The notes: generated by a model from the sequence alone, not told the origin. Counted from the first letter of the stretch, positions 47,283 through 60,576 are shown. The stretch: DNA of 64,000 nt from Mortierella alpina (GCA_029449245.1 JANATF010000005.1:1488001-1552000), one strand, 5' to 3'. A program made the numbers and translations.

Positions 47283-50200
47283 CTAACGCAAGTCGTCGTC
47301 ACCGTCGCTGCCTCCGATGTCAATATCCTCATCACTGTCAAGATCCTCGTCCATGGCCGTAGGCTTGGACCCTCCAGCTCCCTTTGCGGATGAACCCTTC
47401 TTGTTTCCATTGACTGGAGAATCGTCGCTCTCAGAATTCCGCGACTGAGTACCGCCGGCGGACGATGAGCGACCAGATGAGCGAGGGGCGGTCTTACCAC
47501 CTCGCGTGGATGGCCTCTGGGACACATTTGCCTTTTGTGCTGCTGCTTGATTCAGTTGCTGCTGGATCAACTGCTGTTGCTGCTGCTGGGCTTGTTGTTG
47601 CTGCTGTTGTTGCTGGAACAATTGCTGCTTCAAAAGCTGCTGTTGCTGTTGATGTTGCTGAAGATGCTGCTGGATCTGCTGCTGCTGTAGCAAGAGCTGT
47701 TGCTGTTGGTGCTGCGGTGTGGGCGTATGGACCTGCCCTACCGCCCTCTCTGCGGGATTGGCCGCCTTTTTCAAAAAGCTCTTTTCGGTCTCCTCCAGTT
47801 GCTGGGCTCGAAGCTGCTTCATCTTTTGTCGCACGCCTTCCACATCATCGTCCGATTCTGTATCGTCGTCTGAATCCTGATAGTCCTTCACAGGAATCAC
47901 ACTCTGCCCAGGAACAGCCGACACGGTCTCGTTCAACAAGGGCAGGATGGGTCTTCCTGTATTAGGTTCCACCCTCGGCAAGAAGCCGCCTTGGAGGGGT
48001 CGGATCTGCGCAGCTGCGTTGGCCTGTCCTTGTCCTGGTAACAAAATTGATCCAGCAGCAGCACTCAATGTTGACGGCGTCAAGGATGTAAGAGGTACCG
48101 CGGTGGGAAGCACCGCCGACGCGTTTACAACATTTACTCCTGCTGCTACCACTGAAGATGCTGAAGGGGTGGCTGCTTCTCCATTAGCGGATGAAGCTGC
48201 TGACAGGGCGCTTGAGTTGGTGGATCCCGCCTGACTCTCAACCTGGTTGCCATTAATCATGATCATGCTATTCAGCGACTGGCCAGGCAAGTGTCCTTGC
48301 TGCAGATGACTGGTGCCGGCATTGGCCATCATGCCTCGTGAGAGTTGATGGCTCAAAGCTCCTGCGCGGTTCAGACCCGATGTTGGAGGTGAGGTCGACG
48401 AGCGTAATGCTGACAGCGAGATGGTCCTCATACGGGCCGAAGCAACTGCCTGGTGGCTCATGAGTGCGGTTGCTGTGGCAGTCAGCACGCTTGAGGTAAC
48501 CTTTTGGGTTGGTATCGGCAATGGGGATGGGAAATAGGTGTCCAGATTATCGTTCAAAAAGGGACCAAGCTTGTGGTGCAGTGAGCAAGTGGCCGCCAGC
48601 GCTCTTGCACGCGCAAGAGGAATCCAGGTGCCCAACAACTGAGATCCAGGTTTGCGAATACGGACACGTCCCAGTTCCAAGCTCAGAACAATGCTGCGCT
48701 CCTGCTCTGTCTCGACCCCTCCAGCAAGAAGCAGGGTCGTCGCATTCACGTATCCATTGTCCGCCCGCCTCAGAAGCCTGTATTCTGCTCCTGGATTAAC
48801 AAGTTTGGTGGTATAAAGAGCGACATTGTCAATAACTGTCAGATGGATGTTGGGGACCACAGGGTTGGTCGTTGGAATCCACAACTGGTTTGCCTCCGGT
48901 TCGCGGGCTCCATTCTGCGCCACTATTCCCTCAGCTCCGCCAACGCCTTCAACCCCAGCGCCACCAGACTGGCCAGAAGCTATGGCTTCTACCATCGATT
49001 TATCTCCCGAGGTCATGGAAGAGCCGGTGGCTGTAGAAGCACTAGACGACATCTCAATGTCTTGATCATAGCCCCTCTTTGGCCTTTCTTCAAGCTCTTC
49101 AAAGTTGACAAATGGTGTAGTATCGTCGTCTGCTGCATGAGATTTGCGCCTGCCATCAGCGTTATGGGAGGCAGATGGCCTTCGGTTGGCTCCCGCGGCG
49201 CTTAAGGAGGCTTTCCTCGTTCCTTGCTGACCAGCCGCCTCCTGCTCCCGCTTTTGCTTCAGTGCTTTCTTCTTTTCAGCAGAATGTCTTGAAGTGGCAC
49301 GCGACTCAGCTAAGACAAAGGCAAAAGGCATAGGGTCAGTTTAACCGCGCTGCATCTTTTGACCGCATGCGCGAGAGAGCGATTGGGACCACAAATGAGC
49401 TTTGAAAGCCCAATACATACCTGCACTGACAACATGCATTGGGTCGTCTTGGAGCATCTGAGCAATGCCCGGTAACAGATCCAATCGATATTCATGACAA
49501 AGTTCCCTAGCTCTCGCAAGTCCAACCCTATTATGATACATGTGGTTAATATCAATTGCTTTCACATCCAAGCTTACCAAGGCATATTTTCGAAAGGACT
49601 TGTGCTGCGCCGTGTTCCTTACCAGGCTCCGCGGACTTCCATAGGACCTTCGAGGACAATATATAATGTCGTGGGCTCTTGGTTGATATCGAATTGTCCG
49701 TCTCCAATGATGGTTCTCGCCGCTAGCCGCAGCATGGCCGCATTTACAAATCCAGCGTGCTGCTCATTATTCAGTGCTGGGATCACCTTCTTCTGAATCA
49801 CAACACCTCGACCGTTCATGTTCGGATTTGGAGGGGCCACCACGCCAGCGACTCGCATTAACCTCAAGTCTGTGCCAGGCATAATGGTCTCATACACCTG
49901 CAGGTTGGCATACACCGACACCCGGACCAGTGATTTTGGTGGTTCTTTCACAGAGGGCTCGCCATCGTCCTCCAGCTCTGACTCTGTCTCATCGTCCTGC
50001 TCCTCATCATGTCCACCGTCCATGTCGGCGTCATCGCTAATCTTGTTGATGTTTTCCGCGAGGATGGCGCCTACTGATCCATTCACAGCCATTGAAAGAG
50101 GCTGAGACTCGATATCAATAGCTTTGGAGATCGTAATGGCGGGCGATGCCACAGTAGCAGTGGCCTCCTGGACTTGCTTCTTATCCGACTTGAGATCCGA

Positions 50201-53200
50201 TGTAGGTGCTGGTCCCGATGAAGATTTTGCTGCGGCTGAGAATGGCGAGGTCACAAATCCACCCTTATTTGAGAGGAGGTACGGCGAGGTAGACGCATTC
50301 AAAGATGAATTGGCGGCGTTTTGCAAAATACCATTGGCGGCATTTCTGAGATTTGACTGTCGGTGGGGTGGATGCCCAATGTGCTTTGAGTTGATGTTGC
50401 TCCATCCTGAGATGGACACCTTGCGCGAAAGGCTAGGGAAAAAGGTGCCGCCCGCAGACGTGCTCAGCAATCGATCCAGTTCAGAGACAGGCATAGACTC
50501 TGGATTGTTCAGTTCCATCAAGGGGACATAGTGGTGGTCCTTTGGAGAAGAATGATCCTGAGAGTAGTCCATCACAAAACTCGATGCGAACTCTGAATCA
50601 AAAATACTGCTGGATCTGGGCGATAACAACAGCGAATCGGGGGGCATCAGCAATCCGCTCATAGACATTTTCCGGCTCCGGGGCGACATGCCAAGCAAGA
50701 ATGAGTTTGACGTGGGCGTCGAGGCAAGATGGCTAAAGGGCGAGACTGGAGTGCCTCCTGCTGCAAAGGATGATGACTGTGCTGCATTACGAACAGAGGG
50801 AATGGGAACAGCGACACTCTTTGGTTGAGACTGAGCCTCTTGCTTTCGTCCCTCGACCTTCTTCTCGTCCTCCAGATCATCGAAATCCCCATGCATCATT
50901 TCTTCATGGTAGTCGCTGAAATCCTGCTCCTCGTCGCTTGATTCGTTCATGTTCTCGGCAGTAGCCAGCGATGTCCTCGTCCCACCCATAGCTGTGGCGA
51001 GCGACGTGGCGGACTGAGAGCCGGGGTAAGGTGGGGATTTCTTGGAATCAAAAGACAGCACCTTGGTGGCGTTTAGCAGACCGTGCATTCCCGCTGTTGC
51101 GCTCATGGCCGCCGCAGCTATCGCCGGATTGGATGTGCTCGAATGAGGAGCAGAGAGCGAATTTGGTGTTGAAAAGTTGGACATCGATTTCGGTGTGGGT
51201 AACCGCGACTCTCGTTGAATGTCAGGCATATGCAAATCCATCAACACCAGGTCGTCCTTGCCGAATACGTCGTCGTCGTCATCCAACTCCTCGTCCTCCT
51301 CCACACTCTCGTCGTCGCCCTCCTCAGAATCACTATATTCCTGATTGTTGGCCGGCCTCCATCTGGATGGGTGTATATTGGTGGGTGTGGTGGGTGTGGT
51401 CGATTTGAAGCTGCCAATTAATGGATGCTTTGACTTGAAGCGTTTCACCGTGGGACGCGTGGTTGCAGACCAGGTCTTGACCTTCTTGCGTTTCAGTTTG
51501 ACGCCCCTAGCCTTATGTAGCATTGCGTCCGAGTTCAGCTGCTGATGCTGCTGGTATAATTGATGCAACCGCCTGCGCTTCTGTTTCCTATCCGTTGAAT
51601 CGCCGGACATATCGCCGTCGTCATCATCGTCATCGTCGTCTTGATCGATCTGCCCTGGATCGTCGCCTTGATCATCATCATCATCATCATCATCTTCATC
51701 GTCGTCGTCGTCGTCGTCGTCATCTGATCCCATACTGGAGAATCCTGACGAGGAGTCCAGATCAGTCGAAGCACCGGCACTTGGGTTCTTGACAATGTGA
51801 TTTGGCGCAAGATAGTAGTGGATTTTACGCGAGTGCCTTTCATCGACCGCTTTGGCTAGCAGAGGCGTGCGTGGGGGCTTATGCTCGGCGGCGCGTTTGA
51901 AATGCTGTGATATCCTCGACGATACGGTGGCGTATGGCGTTGCTCCTCTGTTTCATGGGTATACGCAGATCAAAGTGAGCGGGAAACAGTGAGTATATGA
52001 GTATAGAACCTGACATTTTCGGTAAAAGTAAGGGAAAAAGACCGTCGATCGAGAAGGGGCGTGGATGGCGAGAGGAAGTGGTACATGTAGGGGAGGAAAG
52101 GCACCTTCCCAGTGAAACCTTAAAAATGAACCTTTCCCTCGTGGGTCCTCGTGGCACGATGACCACAAAGCAGAAAGTGGTTATGAGGAGAGCAGTGACA
52201 AAGAGCATCATACTGCAGATGGCGAGGAACCGCAGAAACGATTGAGAAAAGGGTCGGAAACCCAAAATGACCAAACTTTCTTTGGGTCGTTGAATCATTG
52301 CGTACAGCCAACAATTTCACCTCTGGCGCAAGGAGAAGATGAAAGATCACTGCAGATTCATGGGAGGGGAGGCGGGAGGTTGAAGAAGAATCTGAGCAAG
52401 TGAGCAAGATGGGTGTAAATGGACCGAGCATTCCAGAGCGTGTACTGAGGAGAAGCCTGAGCCTTGTGTTCCCTGATCCGCCGTTGTGTGCGATCCGCCT
52501 GCATTCAAGTTGCCAAATTCTACAGGGTCGCTTTTTGGAGGAGCAGGGCCGATCGTTCACCCACACACCCACCCAGCCCTCATTCTCCGAACAATAAAAG
52601 AACGACAATCAAGCCCAGGCAACCAGGCAGAAGTGGGGAGGAGCCAGAAATCCAGCCGATGGACGAGTAAACCTGACTGGTCGTGAAAATAAAAGGCCAG
52701 CGCTGGTTGAATTCAGATTAAGACAAAAAAAAATCTTTTTTGTATGTGCGTGGGTACCCAAGAGGACAATGGGCATAATAGCGTCAGGATGATACGAGGC
52801 AACGTGATGATGGCTGTTCAGTGGTTGGAGACCCCTCCAACCCCCAAGAGTTACTCATCGCTCTGTTGCAGGGGGGAATGTGCTGGAACACTTCTGCTCC
52901 GTGGGAATCAAGAGCGCATAGAGGCCGAAGGAAGGTGTCGTCCGAATCGGAGCAGATCTTCTGTCAGCGTCTCTGCAGTGGGGCTCTGATCGGAGCCGTC
53001 CATGAGAAGGGAGAAGCTGCCACCCCAATGCAGGTCCATATATACAAAGCAGCATCCGCCCAGGAGGGACAACCACACAAATAAAACGAAAAAAGGCGAC
53101 AAGGCACACGGCTGCCATCCTCACGGCCACAGCGACACCGTTCTATCAATCAGGAGCAAATCTATTCCCTAACGCCCGATTCAGCTCGAACCCCACCTGG

Positions 53201-53723
53201 CACAGTAATCAAATAAGGGAAACGACGACCGTTGAAGATAGAGTAGCGTAAAACAACAACAAAGAAAAAAATCCCTTTTTGGTGGGAGGACAAGGTAAAG
53301 GAGCAAGGATCCACCCCCGTGCCCCATCGGGGTATGGCGCCGAGGAATCGAGAAAAAAGGGGATTGAAGGATGAAAAGGATATTCGATCGAACATTCACT
53401 TACCCTAGCATAGTGTATTTGTTCTTCATGATGCAGTTGGCGAGCTCCTTTGGAGACGAAGGCTTGTTGCGAAGATAGAGCAGCGCCTTCAGTATGGCAG
53501 CAAACACCTTGTCCTTGGAATCATCGGGGTGGATATCCTTGAGAGCATACTTGAGTGGAGCCTTACTGGAGGGGGGCAGTTCATCCTCGTACTGGGGGAC
53601 ATTGTTGAGAGCAGCGGCGAGGTGATGGTTGGAGAGTGCGCTGCTGTTGGCATTGAGGACAGCATTGCTGCCCGACGATATAGAAAGCCTGCCGGTGGGA
53701 TGTGGTTGAGTCGGCATGGGCAT
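47283..53723 (-). CDS. Giant regulator: GDS1-type winged helix plus two KilA-N/APSES-like domains
   Basis: Four exons (53723-53404, 51947-49623, 49527-49421, 49309-47283) join in frame to about 1592 residues. A winged helix of the Gds1 kind spans about 70-155 (KVFAAILKALLYL, PSSPKELANCIMK, GATPYATVSSRISQHFK). A long acidic/Ser-rich region with D-runs follows (182-220). The first KilA-N/APSES-like domain covers about 785-915 (FVNAAMLRLA, EVRGAWVGLARARELC) and the second about 1077-1180 (NGYVNATTLLLAGG, LLGTWIPLARARALA). Poly-Gln blocks and an acidic C-terminus end it. Such domains bind DNA in Mbp1/Swi4/Xbp1 relatives. A nuclear repressor or activator is likely. ATG 53723 follows an in-frame stop; intron 1 is 1456 nt. 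Confidence 0.82.
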
Positions 53724-54309
53724 GGGCTGTATGGCTTGGGATTAGCTCTTTGCAGCTGCCAGAGTTTGGGAGTATTGACCAGCGGGCGACGGATATGCAA
53801 GGGCCAGAGGGCAGTGTGTTAAACAAGGGAAATGGGGGAGGAGGTGCAAGCGGGGCAGAGGCGAGCGAGGGGGGAGAGCGTCGATTGGGAATGCGGCCTA
53901 GAGGGTCAGTCGGTGCAGAATGCAGAGGGTGAGGAGAGTGCGGAGGCGGAGGACCAGGCCGAGTGAGCAAGGACGACAGCGGGAGGCGAGGAGTGGAATG
54001 GACAGTGACGATGGATGGGATGATGGCGAAAGCTCGTTCGACACTCGCTCGCTTGAAAAAAAGCACACACTCGAGGACAGGCAGCGGCAGGGAAGAGGCG
54101 AGGGTGGGCACAAGCAGAGTGGGAGAGGGTGAAGGAGTCAGCGAGGGCGAGCACCGACTGATAGCGAGGAGGAAACGAGCCAAAAGCGCAAATTTTTGCT
54201 GGCGAACCCTGGCTCAGCACTGGCCCCAACAGCAGCTACTGCATCTGCAACTGCGGCTGATAGGCCTGCTCCTGCTCTCTCGTCGTCCACTCATCGCAGA
54301 CTGCCTTCA

Positions 54310-54354
<45 letters not shown>

Positions 54355-55471
54355 TCTCCTGAGGATCGGGCCATCTAGAGGTTTGATGAGCATAACAAGC
54401 AGGGACCGGGGTGATATGTTGTCACTGTAGCAATAGGGGTGTGCCGACAACTCTTGCACGAGATGGACAGAATCGAAAGCCCGCGCTATCAGCGCATTAC
54501 CGGTGGTCCTCAGACAGAGGTGGTCACCACAGAAGGACATGGAGCAAGCCGCCAAGCCGCGTGCCATCTGTGTGGGACAACAGCGTGTTGGAGAATGCTG
54601 CTCCTTCTGCAGCCGCTGGATGGGCTGGATACGAGGGCATGAAGAGACGCAGCGATGCGCCCACCTGCCTGCCCGAGATGGCATAGGACCAGAAGCTAGA
54701 GCAGCCCGAGCAGCCCGTTGAAGGACGGGTGATGGAGCTCGCCTGGCTCGCACACCCCCTTCATCCCGGCCCATGCGGCCACATACGCGTGCTTGCTTAC
54801 ATATGCAGTCTGTGAATGAATGCAGAGAGCAGGTTGGCGGTTTAGTGGCGTCGATGAGCCCGAGATGGGACGCGTCAGAGAACCGGGTCCCTTGCTGACA
54901 CGCTACGACCATGTGCGCACTGAGTGGAACTCTGCGTAATGTTCCAGTGTTCCATGCTTGGATCATTCGGTGGTGCTGGTGCCCCCGAGCACAGTACCTC
55001 GTCTCTGGGCCTGGTGGCCCATGCAGCACACGCGCCCTGGCAAAGACTGCGCCGACCCTCGCACCAGGCGAGACCGGCTGCTCTCACGGGCTGTCGCCCC
55101 AACGGCCGCAGGACAAGGACAGTGGCAAACCCAGAAAAGCAAAGGACTCCTTTTGAGTCGTGATAAATATTGATATAGCTTGAATATATCTGGCCCTCCT
55201 CGTCCGTCCTTTGGGGGTTGCTTGTTCTCTCCCTCGCCTTTTTCTGTTCCTTCTCATCCAGCCGGGCCCATCTCTGCTCATCTGCACATCCTCATTGCCC
55301 CTGCTTGCCACAGCTCAGCGGCGCACTCCTCCCCCGTGCTTCCTTTGCTCGTCATTCCTGTCGCCTTTCACACGCCCTTCACACGCCCACTCCCCCCCTC
55401 CCCGCGCCACTCTCTACCGCTGCACCGTGCCCTTCATCTTCAAGCTGTCCTCGACCCTGACCCTAACCTAA
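53724..55471. other. Large divergent intergenic region
   Basis: 1748 bp between the GDS1-APSES and NoxR-like genes, the longest gap in the window. It contains a TC microsatellite (54310-54359), purine-rich flanks and, at 55200-55470, the CT-rich leader of the NoxR-like gene. Several short frames exist on both strands but none has a domain or splice support. Confidence 0.5.
54310..54359. repeat. TC dinucleotide microsatellite
   Basis: About 50 bp of nearly pure TC repeats upstream of the GDS1-APSES gene, GA-rich on the strand of that gene. Confidence 0.9.
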
Positions 55472-58400
55472 ATGGCCAGCTTAAAGGTACCCAGTCCCCA
55501 ACCTAGCTGCTTCCATCCCATCCGCCGCACAACTCGGCTCCCGCCAACTCCCAACCAGGCTTGTGTTAACCCGCCCTTTTGCACTTGCATCATACCTTCG
55601 ATGGCTCTCTCATAGCACGAACTCGATCAATGGAACGAGGGCGTGATTGCATTCGACCAGGGCCTTTACGAGGATGCTCTCGAAATCTTTGAGGTATTCA
55701 TCAACATCGCAGCTAATGTCGTTTTTCCCACCATCCTGGAAAAAAGCTTGGAATACTCTTCTTCTGGTGGCATTCTCCGAAACGGAGGTGGTTTGAGAAT
55801 GGAAGGCAGCTCGAAAGGATGGTGGTCACCTTGAATGCGATGCAGTCGTCGATACTCATTATTCAAGCTCACATTCTTTTTCTTTTTTTTGTTTTTGGAC
55901 GGGTGGTTGATTGTAGCCGATAGCAGACTCTGCAAAGATTCACTTCAACATCGGCGTTGTCCTGACCACGCTGGGTGACTTTGAAGGAGCGGTAAGTCAA
56001 CTCCCCCCTCCTCTCCATCTCCAACTCAACCCCTCGAAAGAACCTGAAAGGGCACGGGCAACCAAAGAAAATAATTGTCAATGCAGGTTCCGATAGAGAG
56101 TTCAATTAATCTGACCCCTCTCCTTCCATTCATATGCCAACCTTGGGGTGACAAACAAAATAAACGATACCTATACGATACAGAGTGCAGCCTACGAGGA
56201 AGCAACAAAGTTGGACCAGTACCTGGCTATCGCCTACTTTCAAAACGGAGTCGCCAATGTCGCCTTGGAGAACTACGCAAGGGCACTCAGCTGCTTTCAC
56301 GACGCATACTTGGTAAGACATGTTTAAGGCTATGTTATGCACTTGCCAAACCTTCACACCTACTATGCATCTCTCCCTGGTTTGGCAAAGCAGCCAACTC
56401 CTGCTTAACCCCCTCGGAAGCCAATGATTATGAAGGATACGAACCCGGACAATACCAACATTCAATTGGATTTGGCTATAGTGTGCAGCGTATAGACCGA
56501 CAGATTCTTATATAGCGGCTAATTTTGGTCCTGGAATGAGCTAACCGTGGAAACGCTTTCCTTGGATCGCGATAGTATCTCCGGGGAAACATGGTCATCG
56601 ATTACACACAGCTCGGGCTGGACTTTAAGCTATATTCATGCCAGGTTCTTTTCAATCGTGCTCTCTGCTACATTGAGCTCGGCGAAATGGATCTGGGCAT
56701 GACAGATCTCTGGCGTGCAACCAGGGAAAAACAGACAAAAGCCCACGACATGCTGGACCAGGCTCTCAGGGACAAGGGCCAGGACTCGACTGTATTCACT
56801 GTGCCCCAGGGTGTGCTTTACCGACCAGCAGAATCCAAAGTCAAAAATTCGAAAAAGAAGGACTACCTCGGTAACTCCAAGGTCATTGCAGCTGTCGACT
56901 CTACAGACCAGTTTGCAGGCTTCAAAGGAAAATCAGCCTGGCAGGTACAGATGAGTGGTCCGACGAACGTTGCTGCAGTGGATGAGCCACGACCCATGAC
57001 GCCACCAACCGGTATGTAACGCCCCAATATATACGGGAACTCGATCTGAAGAACATGGGAGGGGTTTGTAATGCCTCATTCGAACAGGGTTTGTTCGAGT
57101 GCTCTCAACCTGATTAATTGTTTGATTACTTTATCCTTGAGGAGAATTCTGGGGGGTTAAAGCACTCTTTTTCGTGTTTGGAAAGGACAGAAGCTGGAGT
57201 GAGGTTACTCAACTACTCACATTGCACTTTCGCCCTGGATTTTGTGGGCGTCTCAAAGCTCACCGATCCTTTTTTTGGTCATTAACAGCAAATTGATCCG
57301 TGACACAAATTTAATATTGTATAAATACTATAGGCCTTCAGCGGCGCGCCACGGAGCGAGCCCCTGGCATGGGCGTCGTGGCAGGGAGGGCGATCAGAGG
57401 CTCAGACACAGAGAGGCCTCATATGCTAGAACACTCTGCCTCGTTCAATGGCATGGACTCTCGTCGTGGCGGGCCATCAGGTGGAACGAATGGCCCAGCT
57501 GGATCTGAGCCATTTGCAAAGCCCTCAACACTTTCACGACGCAACACCGAAATGCAAAGACCTTCACCCCTCAATCTAGACGGGACCAGCAAGCCGAATA
57601 ATCGTAATGGGCCTTCATCAGCCATCTCAGGAGGAGCAGGGGGAGGAGGAGGGGGACTTCAGCAACAACAGCCTCAGCCTAGCAGAAGTCGCTTCCAGGA
57701 CGAGTTGGATGAACTTGAACAACACGTTACCGCACTCAGTATGGACGGGTACAATAATAAGAACATGAGTGCACCCATACCCATGATGGCCACACCGCAC
57801 GACATACGTGCCGCGCCCATGCCTGCCCGTGCAAACTCAAGCGCTGCGATTCGTGCAAGTGGGCCACGCAAGGGCTCTGTTTCGTCATCGAATCCTACAT
57901 CACCATCGTCGGGCCCACTCGGAAATGGACACAACAACAACAATAACAACAATAACAGCCCGACGCCTGTTCTAGCAGAACTTCGAAGAATGGGCAGTGG
58001 CGCTCGGGGACTCCGACGTGAGGACAGTGTGCGAAGCGCGACTTCGAATGGAATGTACTCGTCTCAGCAAACATCTCAGCCGATCAATGCAAGCCCGTTG
58101 GGTTTCAGTAGCGCTGGAGGTAACAATATCAATGTGGCCCGGTCGGACGAGGGGTCATCGTATCTGGATGAGCCTGTTTACGCAGGACTTCGCGACAAGG
58201 TAAAAAAAATCAAAAACAAATTCACTTAAGCCCTTCTTTACGGGATCATGAAACACCTCCATGAAACTTGAAACGGGTACCCTGGAATGCTCACACATTT
58301 TTATTTTATTTTCTCCCCTTAGTTACGAGTGAAATGCCATTATGTGGATACTAGAGCCGTTTTGGTGCGTGCGGATACGCCGCTGAAGGAGTTGATTCAA

Positions 58401-58574
58401 AGAGTCCAGGAAAAATTTCAATCAGATCGGCCGCTTCGGCTCAAATACAAGGACGAGGACCACCATATGTTGTCGATGATTGACGACGAGGACTGGCTGA
58501 TGGCCCAACAGGTACATCTGGGTGTAACAGGTGGTCTGGATAGGATGGAGCTTTGGTGCTTTGATGACGATTAG
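55472..58574 (+). CDS. NOXR: NoxR/p67phox-like protein, TPR and PB1 domains
   Basis: Seven exons (55472-55486, 55616-55693, 55917-55991, 56184-56312, 56576-57011, 57334-58199, 58323-58574) give about 616 residues; exon 1 encodes only MASLK. The first 150 residues are tetratricopeptide repeats of the p67phox type (WNEGVIAFDQGLYEDALEIFE, KIHFNIGVVLTTLGDFEGA, QVLFNRALCYIELGEMDLG). A region after them (VFTVPQGVLYRP, then SKVIAAVD) resembles the activation segment of p67phox/NoxR. A long Ser/Asn/Gly-rich middle leads to a C-terminal PB1 domain (LRVKCHYVDTRAVLV...LRLKYKDEDHHMLSMIDDEDW). In other fungi NoxR with Rac activates NADPH oxidases for ROS signalling and hyphal growth. Confidence 0.85.
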
Positions 58575-58909
58575 AGGATGGGGATCGAGGTACCCGGATA
58601 AGGACGTGAGAGAGACCATGGCCGGAGAAGAACGGTGTTTGGTAGCACCGGCGAGTCATTTTTTTTTCCATCGATATATTGCCTGTCACCAATAAAAAAA
58701 AACAAAAGACGGTTCTTGAGCATCTCTTTATTTTTTTTTTCTCCAAGACTCAAGAGAATGTGTATATTTCACACGCCAAGTAACAATTAAAAAAAAAAAA
58801 TCAGAGTCGGCACCAGGCCGGGTATGGAAAAAATTACTGACGATACAAGGAATTGCGATGACGGGTGGCAATGAGGTGGTATTGAGGAGCTGTACAGGTA
58901 ATTGTGTTT
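58575..58909. other. Convergent 3' region NoxR-like and Q-rich gene
   Basis: 335 bp between convergent stop codons, rich in poly-A and poly-T runs (58660-58800). No gene seen. Confidence 0.5.
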
Positions 58910-60576
58910 CTAAAAGTCCATGTCCATGCCAGAGGAACCAGCACCCCGTCCGGCGCCTTGTGGATGCTTACTTGCAGCCATGGCAGATACAGCCGCGAGC
59001 GCAGCAACACCACCAATGGCCGCCGGCGTGTATCCTCTGCCTTGACCCCCCAAATAGCCTACAAACTGTCCTCCTGCAGCCGATGTCTGATCATATCCCC
59101 ATGTCGCCGGGTCATTGTGGTCGTGGTGGACAGGGGTGGTAGCCTGCATGTGAGGTGGAGGGGCATGCTGCAGCATTTGCTGCTCGGCTGAGGCTCTTGC
59201 CATAGCATGCGCCTTGGACTGCTGCTCGAACTGGTGCCGCTGCAACTGCTCAATCTCGAGCTTCTGTGAGAGCTGCAGCGACTGCTGCTCCTGGTGCTGA
59301 GCTTCTTGCAGTTGATTTTGCTCAAGCATGTTTTGATACTGAAAGTTCTGTTCCTGCTGCTGTTGGTTCGATACAGCGGGTGCAAATATATTCGCTGCAC
59401 CGATGGCTGAGGTGGTAGTGAGGTGTGGCGTTGGTGGACTTGAGTGTGATCCTTGGCTCCATATCCCAGGTTGATTGCTGTTGGGCATACTAAATGAGGA
59501 TGATAATGGGGCATGTCTGCTGCCTGCGGGTGTGGTTGGCGCAGATGCACCGTTTCCAGAGCCAGTTCCGAGGTAAGGGGCGCCTTGCGAGTTGGCGTGC
59601 GACATTGAAGACGAACTATAGTACGGCTGCTGATCGAAGTAGCCTCCTTGATCAGCCTCTTGATCGGCAGACAATGAGATGATAGATCCTGGTGTGTCGG
59701 GCATCACCTCTGCATACCCACCAAACATGCCCTGCACAGGAACGTCAGAGCCCATGTTGCGTTTCTATCACAAAAGAGATCATGAAAGCGAATGGAAAAG
59801 CATCAATACAAGTGCATAAGCATGGGCGAATGTTTGTTCATAGTCCTCTCTGTGGTAATACTGGAGCGTGGCGAGATAAATTAATATAGTTGTCGTGCTC
59901 CCTCGGGGCTCAGAATGGACAGAGCCGTGTGAGCAAGCCTTCATCCTGCCCGCCATAGGGCCTATTCTCAGCCATAACCTTTGTCCTATCTATATCTTCA
60001 TTTCTCTCTATCAACACGGGCAATATGGATATGTACCTTGTTCCCCAAGTGATCATCAGACTCTGTAGCGAACCCCCGCTTCCTGTTAGCTTGAAACCCT
60101 GACGCAGTATCCTGGGCTAGGTTCGGCTGTTGCATCTGCAGCGCTTGATGGTGCTGTGCTTGATGTAGCTGATTCTGTTGCTGTTCCGATAGCCATTGCT
60201 GTTGGACGTCTTGATTGCTTTGCTGTAGAAACATCTGGCGAAATTCCTCTGCCTGTTGTTGTGATTGTTGTCGCTGTTGTTGGTGTTGATCTTGCTGGCT
60301 CTGCTGCTGCATGGGATACTGTCCAGTCACTTTTTGTTTCACTTCACTTAATGAATTGTCGGCAATGACCTTCTGGAGTGTTGCTGCTATAGACAAGGCC
60401 GTGATCTCTGCTGTTGGAGGGCGGTATTTGTTCCTGTCGGTGCACAATGGTATTGCAAGTATCTGGTCCAAGAAAACCATTAAATAAGGTTAATGCCATT
60501 CTGCCGTATTAATGGCGCTCGCCAAGACAACGATTCGAACGTATCCGTTTCCACTCTGGTCCACGCACCAGTCCAT
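58910..60576 (-). CDS. Gln-rich protein of unknown function, probably nuclear
   Basis: Best model has three exons (60576-60532, 60462-60037, 59764-58910), about 441 residues. The first 60 residues are ordered-looking (MDWCVDQSGNGYVRI, then NKYRPPTAEITALSIAATLQ) and are followed by dense Gln-rich sequence, RKRGFATESDD, then a Ser/Gly/Gln-rich half ending in an Ala/Gly-rich segment and MDMDF. The first intron (69 nt) uses a weak GTTGTC donor but has a good branch-point-like CATTAAC; without it the gene would start at ATG 60480. I do not recognise a family. Composition resembles transcription co-regulators. Gene boundaries at the 5' end are uncertain. Confidence 0.55.

Noticed and set aside
54439-54721. 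Cys-rich short frames between the GDS1-APSES and NoxR-like genes
   Set aside because: Cys pairs occur in two different overlapping frames without conserved spacing, and no start context or splice sites support a gene.
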